Below, one piece after another: positions 16,686 to 25,575 of a stretch of DNA of 64,000 nt. The DNA comes from Flagellimonas aequoris (GTDB lineage: Bacteria; Bacteroidota; Bacteroidia; Flavobacteriales; Flavobacteriaceae): contig NZ_QXFJ01000018.1 of NCBI RefSeq assembly GCF_003584165.1, forward strand, positions 1 through 64,000, given 5' to 3'. The notes beneath the pieces are model-generated. The model was not told where the DNA came from. It made no database searches and saw nothing but the letters and a program-made list of their open reading frames with translations. The position numbers and the translations under genes are program-made. Numbering within the stretch: the stretch's first letter is position 1; the number at the start of each line of letters is the position of its first letter.

Positions 16686-18542
16686 ATGTCATTAAACCGC
16701 ACATTGATAATATTGCTGTGCCTTGTTATAATGCCGGTATATTGTCAAAAAAAACCGCCAACTTTACCCACTAGGCTGGAACCCTATTTTGCTGAAATAA
16801 AAAGGCTCGTAGAGGATCACACTTTTCCCAGCTTGGAAAGTCTTCTCGAGAAAAGAAAACGCTCGAACGGGGAAGAGAGGGTAGATGCATGCTTGGACCT
16901 CTACATCCATTATATTTTCAAATCAACCGAAATTGCCAAAAAGTACAATGATGAGGCATATCAGCTTGCTTCCGATATTGGTTATGATAAAGGGTATTTA
17001 CGAAGCTCATTGAATAAGGCATTTATCTTTTTTGTCCAAGGTGAGTTTGAGCGTGCTTTGGATATTATCGATTTTGTGGAAACAAATGATAAGTGTGAGT
17101 TTTTTAGTAACATAGAAGCGGATAGTGAAACACTTAAATCATACATTTTTACGGAAAGAGGCGAATATGATTTAGCCTATGAGACTGCAATAAACTTGCT
17201 GGAGAAGGGAGAGGGCTTAAAGAATCATTATTGTTTGATGAGGGCTTATTCGGCAATTTCCCATTTCTATCTCAGATTGGGTGAATATGACAAGGCCCTT
17301 GAGAACTGTCTGAAAGGACTGGATTATATACTGGAATTAAAGGAGGTTAGGTTCATTTTTGCGAAAATAGATGAAATAGCCAGAATGACCCATAAGTTGG
17401 AGGGGGGCAAAAAAGCACTTGAAATTTATGATTTCTATCTCGAACTGGAAAAATCGGTTGAGAGTCCAGGAAGCTATATTCAAAGTGTGGTATATATGAA
17501 TATAGCCAGTATTTATATAGAGGAATCTGAATTTGAAAAGGCGGAGGATTTTCTGGATAAGGCACTTGACCTAATCGATTCCAACAATTACAGGTTTAGA
17601 AAACCCCGGGTACATGTTTTGATCGCCGACCTACATTTAAAGCAAGGGGATAGTCTGACAGCCGAAAAAGATTATTATGAAGCCTATAACGCAGCAAAGG
17701 CAATCAAAGCTTTTGATGTGATCAAAGAGGTGAGTAGGTCGTTGTCCGCTTTAAATGGGGCAATGGGCAATACAAACGAAGCAGCATTTTTCTCTAATTT
17801 ATATATGTCTGTAAGCGACTCCCTTTTTTCAATTGAATCCGAACAAAGATTGAGAATACTGGAGGCAAGAAGGAGGATTTCTGAAATTTCCAAACAAAAG
17901 GAAATATTGGAGCTTAAGTCCGAGTCACAGGAAGATCGCTATCGTTTCATGACCATAATATTTGTTCTCACATTGGCTTTGGGCAGTATTGCCGCGTACT
18001 CATACTTCAGGGTAAGCAAGAAGAACAGGTTGCTGTACTCCAGGACCAAGGAATTGGCAGTTGAAAAGCTTAACCAAAAGAAGATGGTCACGATGGAAAA
18101 GGTAAAGAATCCAAGTGGCCAGGTTGTTAAGGCTAGTTCAGGGGGGAGTTATATGGATGAGGATATTAAGGAAATAATTTTGACCAAGCTCAATCGCTTG
18201 GAAGAGGAAGCCTTTTTTCTTAATCCCAAGTGTAGTCTTCGCAGTCTGTCCGAAGTACTCCAAACCAACCAGAAATACCTATCACAGGTAATCAACCATG
18301 AAAAAAAATCCAATTTTAACAACTATATAAATGAACTTAGGATAAATTATTTGTTGAATAGATTGTTGGAAGATAAAGAATACCGAAATAGTAAGCTCTC
18401 CTATATAGCCACCACAAGCGGATTCAACAATCTTAATACATTTTATTCCGCCTTTAAAAAACGCTTGGGAATTTTACCTTCTTATTTTATAGAAAAGCTG
18501 AACGAAGAAGATGAATCCTTCAATTTGAAGCCAGAAAAATGA
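16686..18542 (+). CDS. TPR-containing, membrane-spanning AraC family regulator
   Basis: The 618-aa protein starts with a signal-like segment (LIILLCLVIMPVYC), then a TPR-rich periplasmic domain (residues about 30-400, with helices such as GEYDKALENCLKGLDYILEL). A single membrane span, FMTIIFVLTLALGSIAAYSY, lies at about residues 422-441. After a linker, the C-terminal HTH_18 domain (about 510-610) contains the two AraC helix-turn-helix units (SLRSLSEVLQTNQKYLSQVI and LSYIATTSGFNNLNTFYSAF). This topology, a sensor outside and DNA-binding domain inside, is common in flavobacteria and is reminiscent of SusR. Lying directly after the SusCD cassette, it is the likely local glycan regulator. Confidence 0.9.
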   Translation: MSLNRTLIILLCLVIMPVYCQKKPPTLPTRLEPYFAEIKRLVEDHTFPSLESLLEKRKRSNGEERVDACLDLYIHYIFKSTEIAKKYNDEAYQLASDIGYDKGYLRSSLNKAFIFFVQGEFERALDIIDFVETNDKCEFFSNIEADSETLKSYIFTERGEYDLAYETAINLLEKGEGLKNHYCLMRAYSAISHFYLRLGEYDKALENCLKGLDYILELKEVRFIFAKIDEIARMTHKLEGGKKALEIYDFYLELEKSVESPGSYIQSVVYMNIASIYIEESEFEKAEDFLDKALDLIDSNNYRFRKPRVHVLIADLHLKQGDSLTAEKDYYEAYNAAKAIKAFDVIKEVSRSLSALNGAMGNTNEAAFFSNLYMSVSDSLFSIESEQRLRILEARRRISEISKQKEILELKSESQEDRYRFMTIIFVLTLALGSIAAYSYFRVSKKNRLLYSRTKELAVEKLNQKKMVTMEKVKNPSGQVVKASSGGSYMDEDIKEIILTKLNRLEEEAFFLNPKCSLRSLSEVLQTNQKYLSQVINHEKKSNFNNYINELRINYLLNRLLEDKEYRNSKLSYIATTSGFNNLNTFYSAFKKRLGILPSYFIEKLNEEDESFNLKPEK

Positions 18543-18545
18543 CCC

Positions 18546-19413
18546 ATGATTTTGTTCCATTGTTCAGATTATTCACCAAATTTTCCATACCTAGTTGACA
18601 AAAGCCATGTTTTTTGTGATGATGGGGACCTATGGTATAATTTCTCTTGGGATGACAAACACTTGTCCGCCGTTCATTCTCCCATTGGGATGTTTTTTGG
18701 GATGGGCCAGGACCTGCACATTATAGGAGAATGCCTGTAGGTGTAATGGGAAATACCCTGTATTCAATTGGTATATGCCCTTTTTAGAAAAGGAAACCTC
18801 ACCATGGAAAACAAGGGGGACAAACCCTACAAGTTTACTTTTAAAGTGGCCCGTCATGGTTTGGAACAATAAAAGGAAGACTTTCTGTATTTCAATGCCA
18901 AATGGAATGGAGACGATTCAAATGGGGTCGATGAACCAGTTGATGTGTCGTTGACCCAAGATCAGGGAGGGGATATAGATTGGCCTATGATTGCAGTAAA
19001 GGGAACGGGAAGATTCTGTGGAGTAACCCTGCATATTACCAATTTTTGGGAAGAGCCCAAAAAGAAACCGTCTTCATGGTGGTACGGCATAGGCGGCGAA
19101 AAAACCATTGATCGGTGGTGGGGTGAAGGAGATGAGAAGTTTTTCGTGGATGGGGAAAAATTCCCCTCAACCTTTGGTACGGGCAGCGAGGATTATATTG
19201 GTTACGCGTGGTCCGCCGAGCCTCCTTTCCCAACCTGCAACACCGCTTACCGGTAAGGGACATACCGTTGTGAACCGTTTTCACATGGCCGATAATGTTC
19301 CCTTCTCAGAATCTTTTGAGGCTTACATTGAGCGATATAAAGGAAGAACATGGGGCGAGCACAATGAGAACATTTGTGAATATGACGTAGTGGCCTACTA
19401 TTATTTAAAATAA
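18546..19413 (+). pseudogene. Decayed GH172 (DUF2961) glycoside hydrolase
   Basis: Segments in three frames match the DUF2961/GH172 family in order: VHSPIGMFFGMGQD (18546 frame), GNLTMENKGDKPYKFTFKV and [12 protein letters not shown] around an in-frame TAA at about 18870, then [19 protein letters not shown] and [20 protein letters not shown] with [12 protein letters not shown], and, after a frameshift near 19225-19250, NRFHMADNVPFSESFEAYIE to the C-terminal VAYYYLK. The N-terminal third, including a signal peptide and start, is missing. At least two stop codons and two frameshifts make it non-functional. Intact family members cleave furanosides such as arabinofuranosides or difructose anhydrides. 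It starts right after the AraC gene and was probably once an enzyme of this locus. The homology is clear; exact boundaries are approximate. Confidence 0.85.
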
Positions 19414-19543
19414 AGTTTTTAAGAAACCTGCATTCTATGATTAGAGGTATTTAGTGTGCTAAGTTTAGTTAAGGTCCCGGTCAACTTGACTGATTGGCCG
19501 ATAAACTAAACCAAGAAGGGTGAGTTTGAGATATTTTTTTAAG

Positions 19544-19578
19544 AATTGCCAAACCTTAAAAAAAGGTTTGGCAATTTT
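19544..19578 (+). terminator. Perfect 14-bp stem-loop, terminator-like
   Basis: AATTGCCAAACCTT (19544-19557) pairs perfectly with 19563-19576 around a 5-nt A loop and is followed by TT only. It lies between the pseudogene and the next hydrolase gene and most likely ends transcription from the left. Confidence 0.55.
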
Positions 19579-19603
19579 AAATGTAAAAATTACACATATT
19601 GTA

Positions 19604-19611
19604 TATCTTTA
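19604..19611 (+). promoter_or_regulatory. Putative -7 box of the GH-A hydrolase gene
   Basis: TATCTTTA matches TAnnTTTG except at the last base. A transcript beginning about 19617 would leave a 36-base leader before the ATG at 19653, which supports that start over the one at 19623. Confidence 0.35.
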
Positions 19612-19652
19612 GCACAAGATAAATGACACATAAGATTAAAAACAAACACAAA

Positions 19653-20717
19653 ATGAAAATCAAAAGCTTATTGATTGCGGCTCTTTTTATGGCTTCAGGC
19701 TTCCTTGTTGCCCAATCCGGTCCATCTCAAAGATGGTCCATAGAAAAGGCTGAGAAATGGTATGCTCAATACAAATGGCTCAATGGTGCTGATTTTATCC
19801 CAAGTACGGCCATCAATCAATTGGAGATGTGGCAAGAGGATACTTTTGATCCTGAGACCATAAATAGGGAGTTGGGCTATGCCCATGGTATTGGCATGAA
19901 TGTGATGAGGGTATATCTCCATAGTTTGGCATACAAGCAAGATCCAAAAGGTTTTAAGAAAAGAATGGACCAGTATTTGGATATTTCAGATAGTAAGGGA
20001 ATCAAGACCATGTTCGTCATCTTTGATGATGTATGGGGGAAAGAGCCCAAGACCGGAAAACAACCAGAACCTATAACAGGTACACACAACTCAGGTTGGA
20101 TGCAGGATCCGGGCGATCCGGCTTCCAAGGATAAAGCGAATTTTCCTTTTCTGGAAACGTACGTAAAAGATATTCTGACAACCTTCAAGGACGATAAAAG
20201 GGTTTTGCTCTGGGACTTGTACAACGAACCGGGAAACTCGGGTAAGATCAACGATTCCATGCCTTTGTTGGAGGCAGTTTTTTCATGGGCAAGGGAGATA
20301 AATCCTTCCCAACCCATTTCAGCAGGGATTTGGTCCTGGGGATTGGTGGACCTTAATGCCTTTCAGGCGCTACATTCCGATATCATTACTTACCATCATT
20401 ACGGAAATCCACAAGATCACAAACTGATCATAGAGCTTTTGAGGACCCATGGCAGGCCCATGATTTGCACTGAATATATGGCCAGAACCCGCAATAGCCG
20501 GTTTTCTAACATCATGCCGATGTTGAAAGAGGAAAACATAGGGGCCATTAACTGGGGATTGGTAAAGGGAAAGACCAATACCATATACCAGTGGGATACG
20601 CCTATTGATAGTGGGGAAGAACCAGTGGAATGGTTTCATGACATCTTCCGAAAGGATGGAACCCCATATCGTCAGGATGAGGTGGATTTGATAAAGAAAT
20701 TGAACGGAAAGAAATAA
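19653..20717 (+). CDS. Secreted clan GH-A glycoside hydrolase (GH5-like)
   Basis: The ATG at 19653 begins a signal peptide, MKIKSLLIAALFMASGFLVA, ending near AQS; the in-frame ATG at 19623 adds ten charged residues in front of it and is less likely. The 354-aa protein is a TIM-barrel with clan GH-A features: RVYLHSLAY early, the acid/base Glu192 in LLWDLYNEPGN and the nucleophile Glu274 in MICTEYMAR, plus YHHYG and INWGLVKGKTNT late. These give a retaining beta-glycosidase, similar to proteins annotated as cellulase-family or 1,4-beta-xylanase, but substrate cannot be read from sequence. The next genes process galactose, so a galactosidic substrate is possible. It is followed by galM after 37 bp, probably in one operon reaching galT. 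Confidence 0.82.
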   Translation: MKIKSLLIAALFMASGFLVAQSGPSQRWSIEKAEKWYAQYKWLNGADFIPSTAINQLEMWQEDTFDPETINRELGYAHGIGMNVMRVYLHSLAYKQDPKGFKKRMDQYLDISDSKGIKTMFVIFDDVWGKEPKTGKQPEPITGTHNSGWMQDPGDPASKDKANFPFLETYVKDILTTFKDDKRVLLWDLYNEPGNSGKINDSMPLLEAVFSWAREINPSQPISAGIWSWGLVDLNAFQALHSDIITYHHYGNPQDHKLIIELLRTHGRPMICTEYMARTRNSRFSNIMPMLKEENIGAINWGLVKGKTNTIYQWDTPIDSGEEPVEWFHDIFRKDGTPYRQDEVDLIKKLNGKK

Positions 20718-20754
20718 TTGGTCCGTTTAAAAGGGTAACCAATGGCTGCGAAAA

Positions 20755-21942
20755 ATGAATAAACACAACATTTTATACATCGTTCTTGCTGTACTTCTCA
20801 TCACCCAAATGGGTTCCTGCAAGAACAAAGAAAAGCAAACTTTGCAACAATCCGATGATGCAAACAGCAAGGAAATGGGATTGGAATCTATTTTAAAATC
20901 CGAGGATTTTGATACTATTGTTGACGGAAAGAAGGTGGGGCTGTACTGGATAAAAAACAAGGACATTGAGGTGGCCATGACCAACTACGGTGGACGCATT
21001 GTTGGTCTTTGGGTGCCTAATAAGAATGGAATCATGACCGACGTGGTGGTAGGCTTTAACAGCGCAAAGGGTTTTATAACTTCCACCGAGCCATATTTTG
21101 GGGCTACCATTGGTAGGGTAGGCAACCGCATTGCCAAAGGAAAGTTTTCTTTAAATGGTGTGGAATACAACATTCCCATCAACAATGGGGAAAACTCCCT
21201 ACATGGCGGTAAAAAAGGATTTCAGGATGTAGTTTGGGATGTGCAGCAACCCAATGCGCAAACCTTGATCTTTCACTACAATTCCCCGGATATGGAAGAG
21301 GGCTTTCCTGGGAATCTATCGGTAACGGTTACCTATTCGGTTACGGCCGACCGGGCGATTGTAATGGAGTATGAAGCCACAACGGACAAAACAACCGTGG
21401 TGAACCTAACCAATCATGCCTTTTTTAATTTGAACGGGGAAGGAAATGGAACCATTTTGAACCATGAGGTGACCCTGTATGCAGAAGCTTATACGCCGGT
21501 TGATTCAGGGCTTATTCCCACTGGGGAATTGGCTCCGGTGAAAGGAACCCCATTTGATTTTACTACTCCGCATACCATTGGGGAGCGAATTTCAGAGGAG
21601 AACCTTCAATTGAAGAACGGAGGGGGATATGATCACAATTTTGTTTTGAACGGAACCCAAAAAGAGGGAATGAACCATGTGGGAACCATTGTTGGGGACC
21701 GATTTGGGATAGTTATGGATGTCATGACAGAAGAACCTGGGGTACAATTTTATAGCGGGAATTTCATGTTGGGAAAAAATACGTTTAAATCTGGTGCAAC
21801 GGATGCTTACCGTACCGCATTTGCCTTGGAAACACAGCATTTTCCAGATGCACCCAATCATTCTGATTTTCCTCAGATTACCTTGGAACCTGGAGAAAAG
21901 TATACAACCAAATCGGTATACAGATTTAGTGTAAGAAACTAA
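20755..21942 (+). CDS. galM: Galactose mutarotase (aldose 1-epimerase), lipoprotein
   Basis: The enzyme interconverts alpha and beta anomers of galactose, feeding GalK. The N-terminus MNKHNILYIVLAVLLITQMG followed by SC is a lipoprotein signal, so this GalM acts in the periplasm. GalM landmarks are ATIGRVGNRIAKGKFSLNG, LHGGKKGFQDVVWD (catalytic His region), TNHAFFNLNGEG (second His) and the C-terminal Glu in FALETQHFPDAPNH. At 395 aa it is slightly longer than cytosolic GalM because of the signal. It is 18 bp from the next gene, in the order galM, DUF4965 protein, galK, galT. Confidence 0.93.
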   Translation: MNKHNILYIVLAVLLITQMGSCKNKEKQTLQQSDDANSKEMGLESILKSEDFDTIVDGKKVGLYWIKNKDIEVAMTNYGGRIVGLWVPNKNGIMTDVVVGFNSAKGFITSTEPYFGATIGRVGNRIAKGKFSLNGVEYNIPINNGENSLHGGKKGFQDVVWDVQQPNAQTLIFHYNSPDMEEGFPGNLSVTVTYSVTADRAIVMEYEATTDKTTVVNLTNHAFFNLNGEGNGTILNHEVTLYAEAYTPVDSGLIPTGELAPVKGTPFDFTTPHTIGERISEENLQLKNGGGYDHNFVLNGTQKEGMNHVGTIVGDRFGIVMDVMTEEPGVQFYSGNFMLGKNTFKSGATDAYRTAFALETQHFPDAPNHSDFPQITLEPGEKYTTKSVYRFSVRN

Positions 21943-21960
21943 AAATCAACCAAGATCATA

Positions 21961-24405
21961 ATGAAGAAAAATATTGTTTTAGCATCCCTTTTTCTTTGGG
22001 CAGGGATCCTATATCCACAGGACAGAAAGGCACCTGCCTATCCCTTGATCACACACGACCCGTATTTTAGCATATGGTCTTTTTCGGATGAATTGAACGG
22101 TGAACCTACCAAACACTGGACGGGAACCGATCAACCTTTGATCGGGTTCCTAAAAGTGGACGGCATCGATTATAGATTTTTGGGAAAGGAGCCCGCTAAT
22201 TATAAGGAAGTCCTTTCTACTGGGGGAGAAATGGGGTATTCCGTGAAAATGACCACATCATTCCCTGAGGGCGAGTGGTATAAAACGGATTATGATGATG
22301 CCCAGTGGGATGCACGATCAGGGCCGTTTGGCAATGATTACAAGGCTAAGACCGAATGGACCACGGATGATATTTGGTATCGAAGAAACTTCAACTTGGG
22401 TGCATTGAATTTCAACAAACTTTTCCTCAAACTTTATTATGACGACAATATTGAGGTGTATCTGAATGGTCAGGAAATCTTCACGGCAAATTGTTGCGCC
22501 AGTCAGTATCGATATGAGGAAATGGAAGAAACCTTTGTGAAACTGCTCAAAAAAAAGGGTAATGTATTGGCCGTCCATGTGAAGAATACAGGCGGGGATC
22601 AGTATGTTGATGTAGGACTGGTAGATTTGGTCAAGTCCACCTCGCAGATGAAAATGGTCCAACAGACCCATCTGGATATGACGGCTACCCAAACCATTTA
22701 TGGTTTTTCCTGCGGGGGAATCGATCTTCAACTCACTTTCACCTCTCCTTTGTTGTTGGACGATTTGGATGTACTATCAAGACCCGTATCGTACGTTACA
22801 TTTAAAACGACCCCCAATGATGGCAAGTCCCATGAGGTACAACTGTTTTTTGGGGCTTCCACCGCTTTGGGCACCAATGACCCCAGCCAATCTTTGGTCG
22901 CCGAAAAATCGGCAACATCCCAATTATCCTTTTTGAAGGCGGGTACACAGGCACAACCGATTTTGGAAAAGAAAGGGGACAACTTGAGGATCGATTGGGG
23001 ATATCTGTACGTGGCAACTCCCAATGAAGCCCAAGCGGTGCTAAATGTTACTTCTACCGGGGAGGCACGGACGGATTTTGAGAAAGGAACCCAGCATCCG
23101 TTCCAAACCAACGGCAAAGAACTTGTATTGGGAACCACATTTCCAAAGGAAAAAATAACCACAGCAAAAGAATATAAGGTATTGGTGGGCTATGATGATA
23201 TTCTTAGCATCCAATACTTTGGAGAGAATCTGAGACCGTGGTGGAACCGAAACGGGGACAATTCCATTCTTGCCGAGTTGGACAAGGCCAATACGGAGTA
23301 CAGCACTATTGTGGCAAAATGTGATGCTTTTGACAAGGAATTAAGGGAGAAAGCAACAGCCGTTGGTGGACAATCCTATGCAGAATTATGCGAAATTGGA
23401 TATAGACAGAGCATTGCGGCCCATAAACTGGTGCAAGGCCCCGATGGTGAAACCCTGTTTCTTTCCAAAGAAAACTTCAGCAATGGTTGCATAAACACGG
23501 TGGATGTTACATATCCTTCATCCCCCCTGTATCTTATGTACAATCCGGAACTGATGAAAGGCATGCTCACCGGCATCTTTTATTATTCGGAAAGTGGAAG
23601 GCACAAGGAACCCTACGCCGCACATGATCTGGGTACCTATCCCATGGCAAATGGACAAACCTACGGTGAGCCCATGCCCGTGGAAGAATCGGGAAACATG
23701 ATTATTTTGACAGCCGCAATAGCCATGGCAGAAGGAAATGCAGATTATGCAAAAAAGCATTGGGAAACCTTGAGTCGGTGGGCGGAATATTTGGCCGATA
23801 AGGGATTTGACCCCGGAAACCAACTGTGTACCGACGACTTTGCAGGACACCTTGCCCGTAATGCCAACCTTTCCATAAAGGCCATCGTAGCCCTAGGCAG
23901 TTATGGCTATTTGGCCAACCAATTAGGTATGGAAGCATTGGGTGAAAAATATCTTGTTATGGCAAAATCCATGGCCCAAAAATGGATGCAACTGGCCGAT
24001 GGTGGTGATCACTACGCCCTTACTTTTGACGACCCCAATACGTGGAGCCAAAAGTATAATCTGGTATGGGACAAAATATTTGGCTTTGACCTGTTCCCAC
24101 AAAAAGTGTACGATACCGAGATTTCCTATTACCTGAAACATCAAAACAAGTATGGTCTTCCCTTGGACAATAGGTCGGATTACACAAAATCGGATTGGAT
24201 ATTGTGGACGGCCACTTTAACCGATAATGTAAACGATTTCAAGGCCTTGGTCGACCCGGTAATGGGATTTGCCAAGGAATCCCCAGATCGGGTTCCCATG
24301 AGTGACTGGCATTTTACGAGCAGTGGGGAGGTAAGGGGCTTTCAGGCTAGAAGTGTGGTCGGAGGGTACTTTATCAAATTGTTGGAAGATAAATGGAAAA
24401 AGTAG
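21961..24405 (+). CDS. DUF4965/glutaminase-like family secreted protein with inserted beta-sandwich
   Basis: The 814-aa protein has a signal peptide (MKKNIVLASLFLWAGILYPQ) and begins with APAYPLITHDPYFSIWSFSD, the signature of the family annotated glutaminase (DUF4964, DUF5127, DUF4965, DUF1793). A galactose-binding-like beta-sandwich insert (about residues 95-230, with IWYRRNFNLG, YYDDNIEVYLNGQEIF and LAVHVKN) resembles the sugar-binding domain of GH2 enzymes. The C-terminal half is an alpha/alpha-barrel with conserved HDLGTYPMANGQ and SRWAEYLADKGFDPGNQLC segments. Position between galM and galK, in an operon, argues that it acts on a carbohydrate rather than glutamine; this is inference. 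Its TAG stop is immediately followed in the same frame by the galK coding region. Confidence 0.82.
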   Translation: MKKNIVLASLFLWAGILYPQDRKAPAYPLITHDPYFSIWSFSDELNGEPTKHWTGTDQPLIGFLKVDGIDYRFLGKEPANYKEVLSTGGEMGYSVKMTTSFPEGEWYKTDYDDAQWDARSGPFGNDYKAKTEWTTDDIWYRRNFNLGALNFNKLFLKLYYDDNIEVYLNGQEIFTANCCASQYRYEEMEETFVKLLKKKGNVLAVHVKNTGGDQYVDVGLVDLVKSTSQMKMVQQTHLDMTATQTIYGFSCGGIDLQLTFTSPLLLDDLDVLSRPVSYVTFKTTPNDGKSHEVQLFFGASTALGTNDPSQSLVAEKSATSQLSFLKAGTQAQPILEKKGDNLRIDWGYLYVATPNEAQAVLNVTSTGEARTDFEKGTQHPFQTNGKELVLGTTFPKEKITTAKEYKVLVGYDDILSIQYFGENLRPWWNRNGDNSILAELDKANTEYSTIVAKCDAFDKELREKATAVGGQSYAELCEIGYRQSIAAHKLVQGPDGETLFLSKENFSNGCINTVDVTYPSSPLYLMYNPELMKGMLTGIFYYSESGRHKEPYAAHDLGTYPMANGQTYGEPMPVEESGNMIILTAAIAMAEGNADYAKKHWETLSRWAEYLADKGFDPGNQLCTDDFAGHLARNANLSIKAIVALGSYGYLANQLGMEALGEKYLVMAKSMAQKWMQLADGGDHYALTFDDPNTWSQKYNLVWDKIFGFDLFPQKVYDTEISYYLKHQNKYGLPLDNRSDYTKSDWILWTATLTDNVNDFKALVDPVMGFAKESPDRVPMSDWHFTSSGEVRGFQARSVVGGYFIKLLEDKWKK

Positions 24406-24444
24406 GTGAGTGATTATCATGAATACGTGGTAAAGGAAAATACA

Positions 24445-25575
24445 ATGCATCAGCTGAACACTGATTTGGTGATTTCTTCCCCAGGAAGAATCAACCTAAT
24501 CGGAGAACATACGGACTATAATGACGGCTTTGTGCTTCCCGCAGCAATAGACAAGGCCATCATCCTGAAATTGGGAAAAAACGGAACCAAGAGCGATTGT
24601 AGGATTCACAGTCAAGGTTTCGGAGAGGTTGTGCATATTGATTTGGGCAACATCACCAAAAGCAACAACGATTGGGAAAATTATATCCTTGGGGTGTTGT
24701 ATGAACTCATGTTGTTGACGGATAAACTAAGAGGTTTTGATTGTACCATTGAGAGCCATCTTCCCATTGGATCGGGAGTAAGTTCGTCCGCAGCGCTGGA
24801 GTGCGGGCTCGCTTTCGGGTTGAATGAGCTCTTTAATCTTGGATTGCACAAATGGGATATCATTCAATTGTCGCAACGGGCAGAGCATAATTATGTGGGC
24901 ACCAAGTGCGGTATCATGGACCAATTTGCATCGGTGATGGGCAAGGACCAGCATGTGATGTTATTGGACTGCAAGACCTTGGATTTTGAGTATATCCCCA
25001 TTGAAATTGAACCCTATAGAATCCTGTTGTTGAACACAAATGTGAAACACAATCTGGCTTTCGGGGCATATAATGTCCGTCGGGACCAATGTAATGAAGG
25101 ATTGGATATTGTGCGAGAACATTTTCAAATAAACAGATCGTTCAGAAATGTGACGATGGATATGCTGAACGCATGTAGAAGTGAAATGGGAGATGTGGTA
25201 TACAATAGATGTTCGTATGTGCTCCAAGAGAACGAAAGGGTGCTGGAAGCAGTCCAAGCGCTCCGTGATCGAAAGATGAACAGGTTCGGTGAATTGCTTT
25301 ACCAGACCCACAGGGGACTCAGTGAACAGTTTGAGGTCAGTTGTCCCGAACTCGATTTTTTGGTCGATTTTTCCAAGGAATGGAAAGAGGTCTTGGGAGC
25401 CCGTATGATGGGTGGTGGCTTTGGAGGATGTACGTTGAACATTGTCCATAGAGATGTGGCTGAAGACTTCATCAAAGAAGCCGGAAAAGCCTACAAAAAG
25501 AAATTTTCATTGGAACTTTCAGCGTTCCATACCGTTCCAAGCAAGGGAACCTCAATCATGGAAAAGAATGGATAA
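24445..25575 (+). CDS. galK: Galactokinase
   Basis: GalK phosphorylates alpha-D-galactose to galactose 1-phosphate with ATP. The galactokinase signature GRINLIGEHTDYNDGF is near the N-terminus, the GHMP ATP loop is LPIGSGVSSSAALECG, CGIMDQFASVMGK holds the catalytic Asp, and GARMMGGGFGGCTLNIV is the C-terminal GHMP motif. The start is uncertain: a GTG at 24406 directly abuts the upstream stop and would add 13 residues, while the ATG at 24445 gives MHQLNTDLVISSPGRINL and leaves the usual distance to the signature for shorter flavobacterial proteins. The 3' end overlaps galT by 8 bases, so the two are translationally coupled. Confidence 0.95.
   Translation: MHQLNTDLVISSPGRINLIGEHTDYNDGFVLPAAIDKAIILKLGKNGTKSDCRIHSQGFGEVVHIDLGNITKSNNDWENYILGVLYELMLLTDKLRGFDCTIESHLPIGSGVSSSAALECGLAFGLNELFNLGLHKWDIIQLSQRAEHNYVGTKCGIMDQFASVMGKDQHVMLLDCKTLDFEYIPIEIEPYRILLLNTNVKHNLAFGAYNVRRDQCNEGLDIVREHFQINRSFRNVTMDMLNACRSEMGDVVYNRCSYVLQENERVLEAVQALRDRKMNRFGELLYQTHRGLSEQFEVSCPELDFLVDFSKEWKEVLGARMMGGGFGGCTLNIVHRDVAEDFIKEAGKAYKKKFSLELSAFHTVPSKGTSIMEKNG

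Noticed and set aside
19544..19578. Stem-loop as a transposon or MITE end
   Set aside because: It is a single short hairpin without target duplication or partner repeat; a terminator explains it.
25442..25567. An extended galT beginning at 25442
   Set aside because: It would overlap galK by 134 bases in another frame; the family N-terminus begins at 25568.
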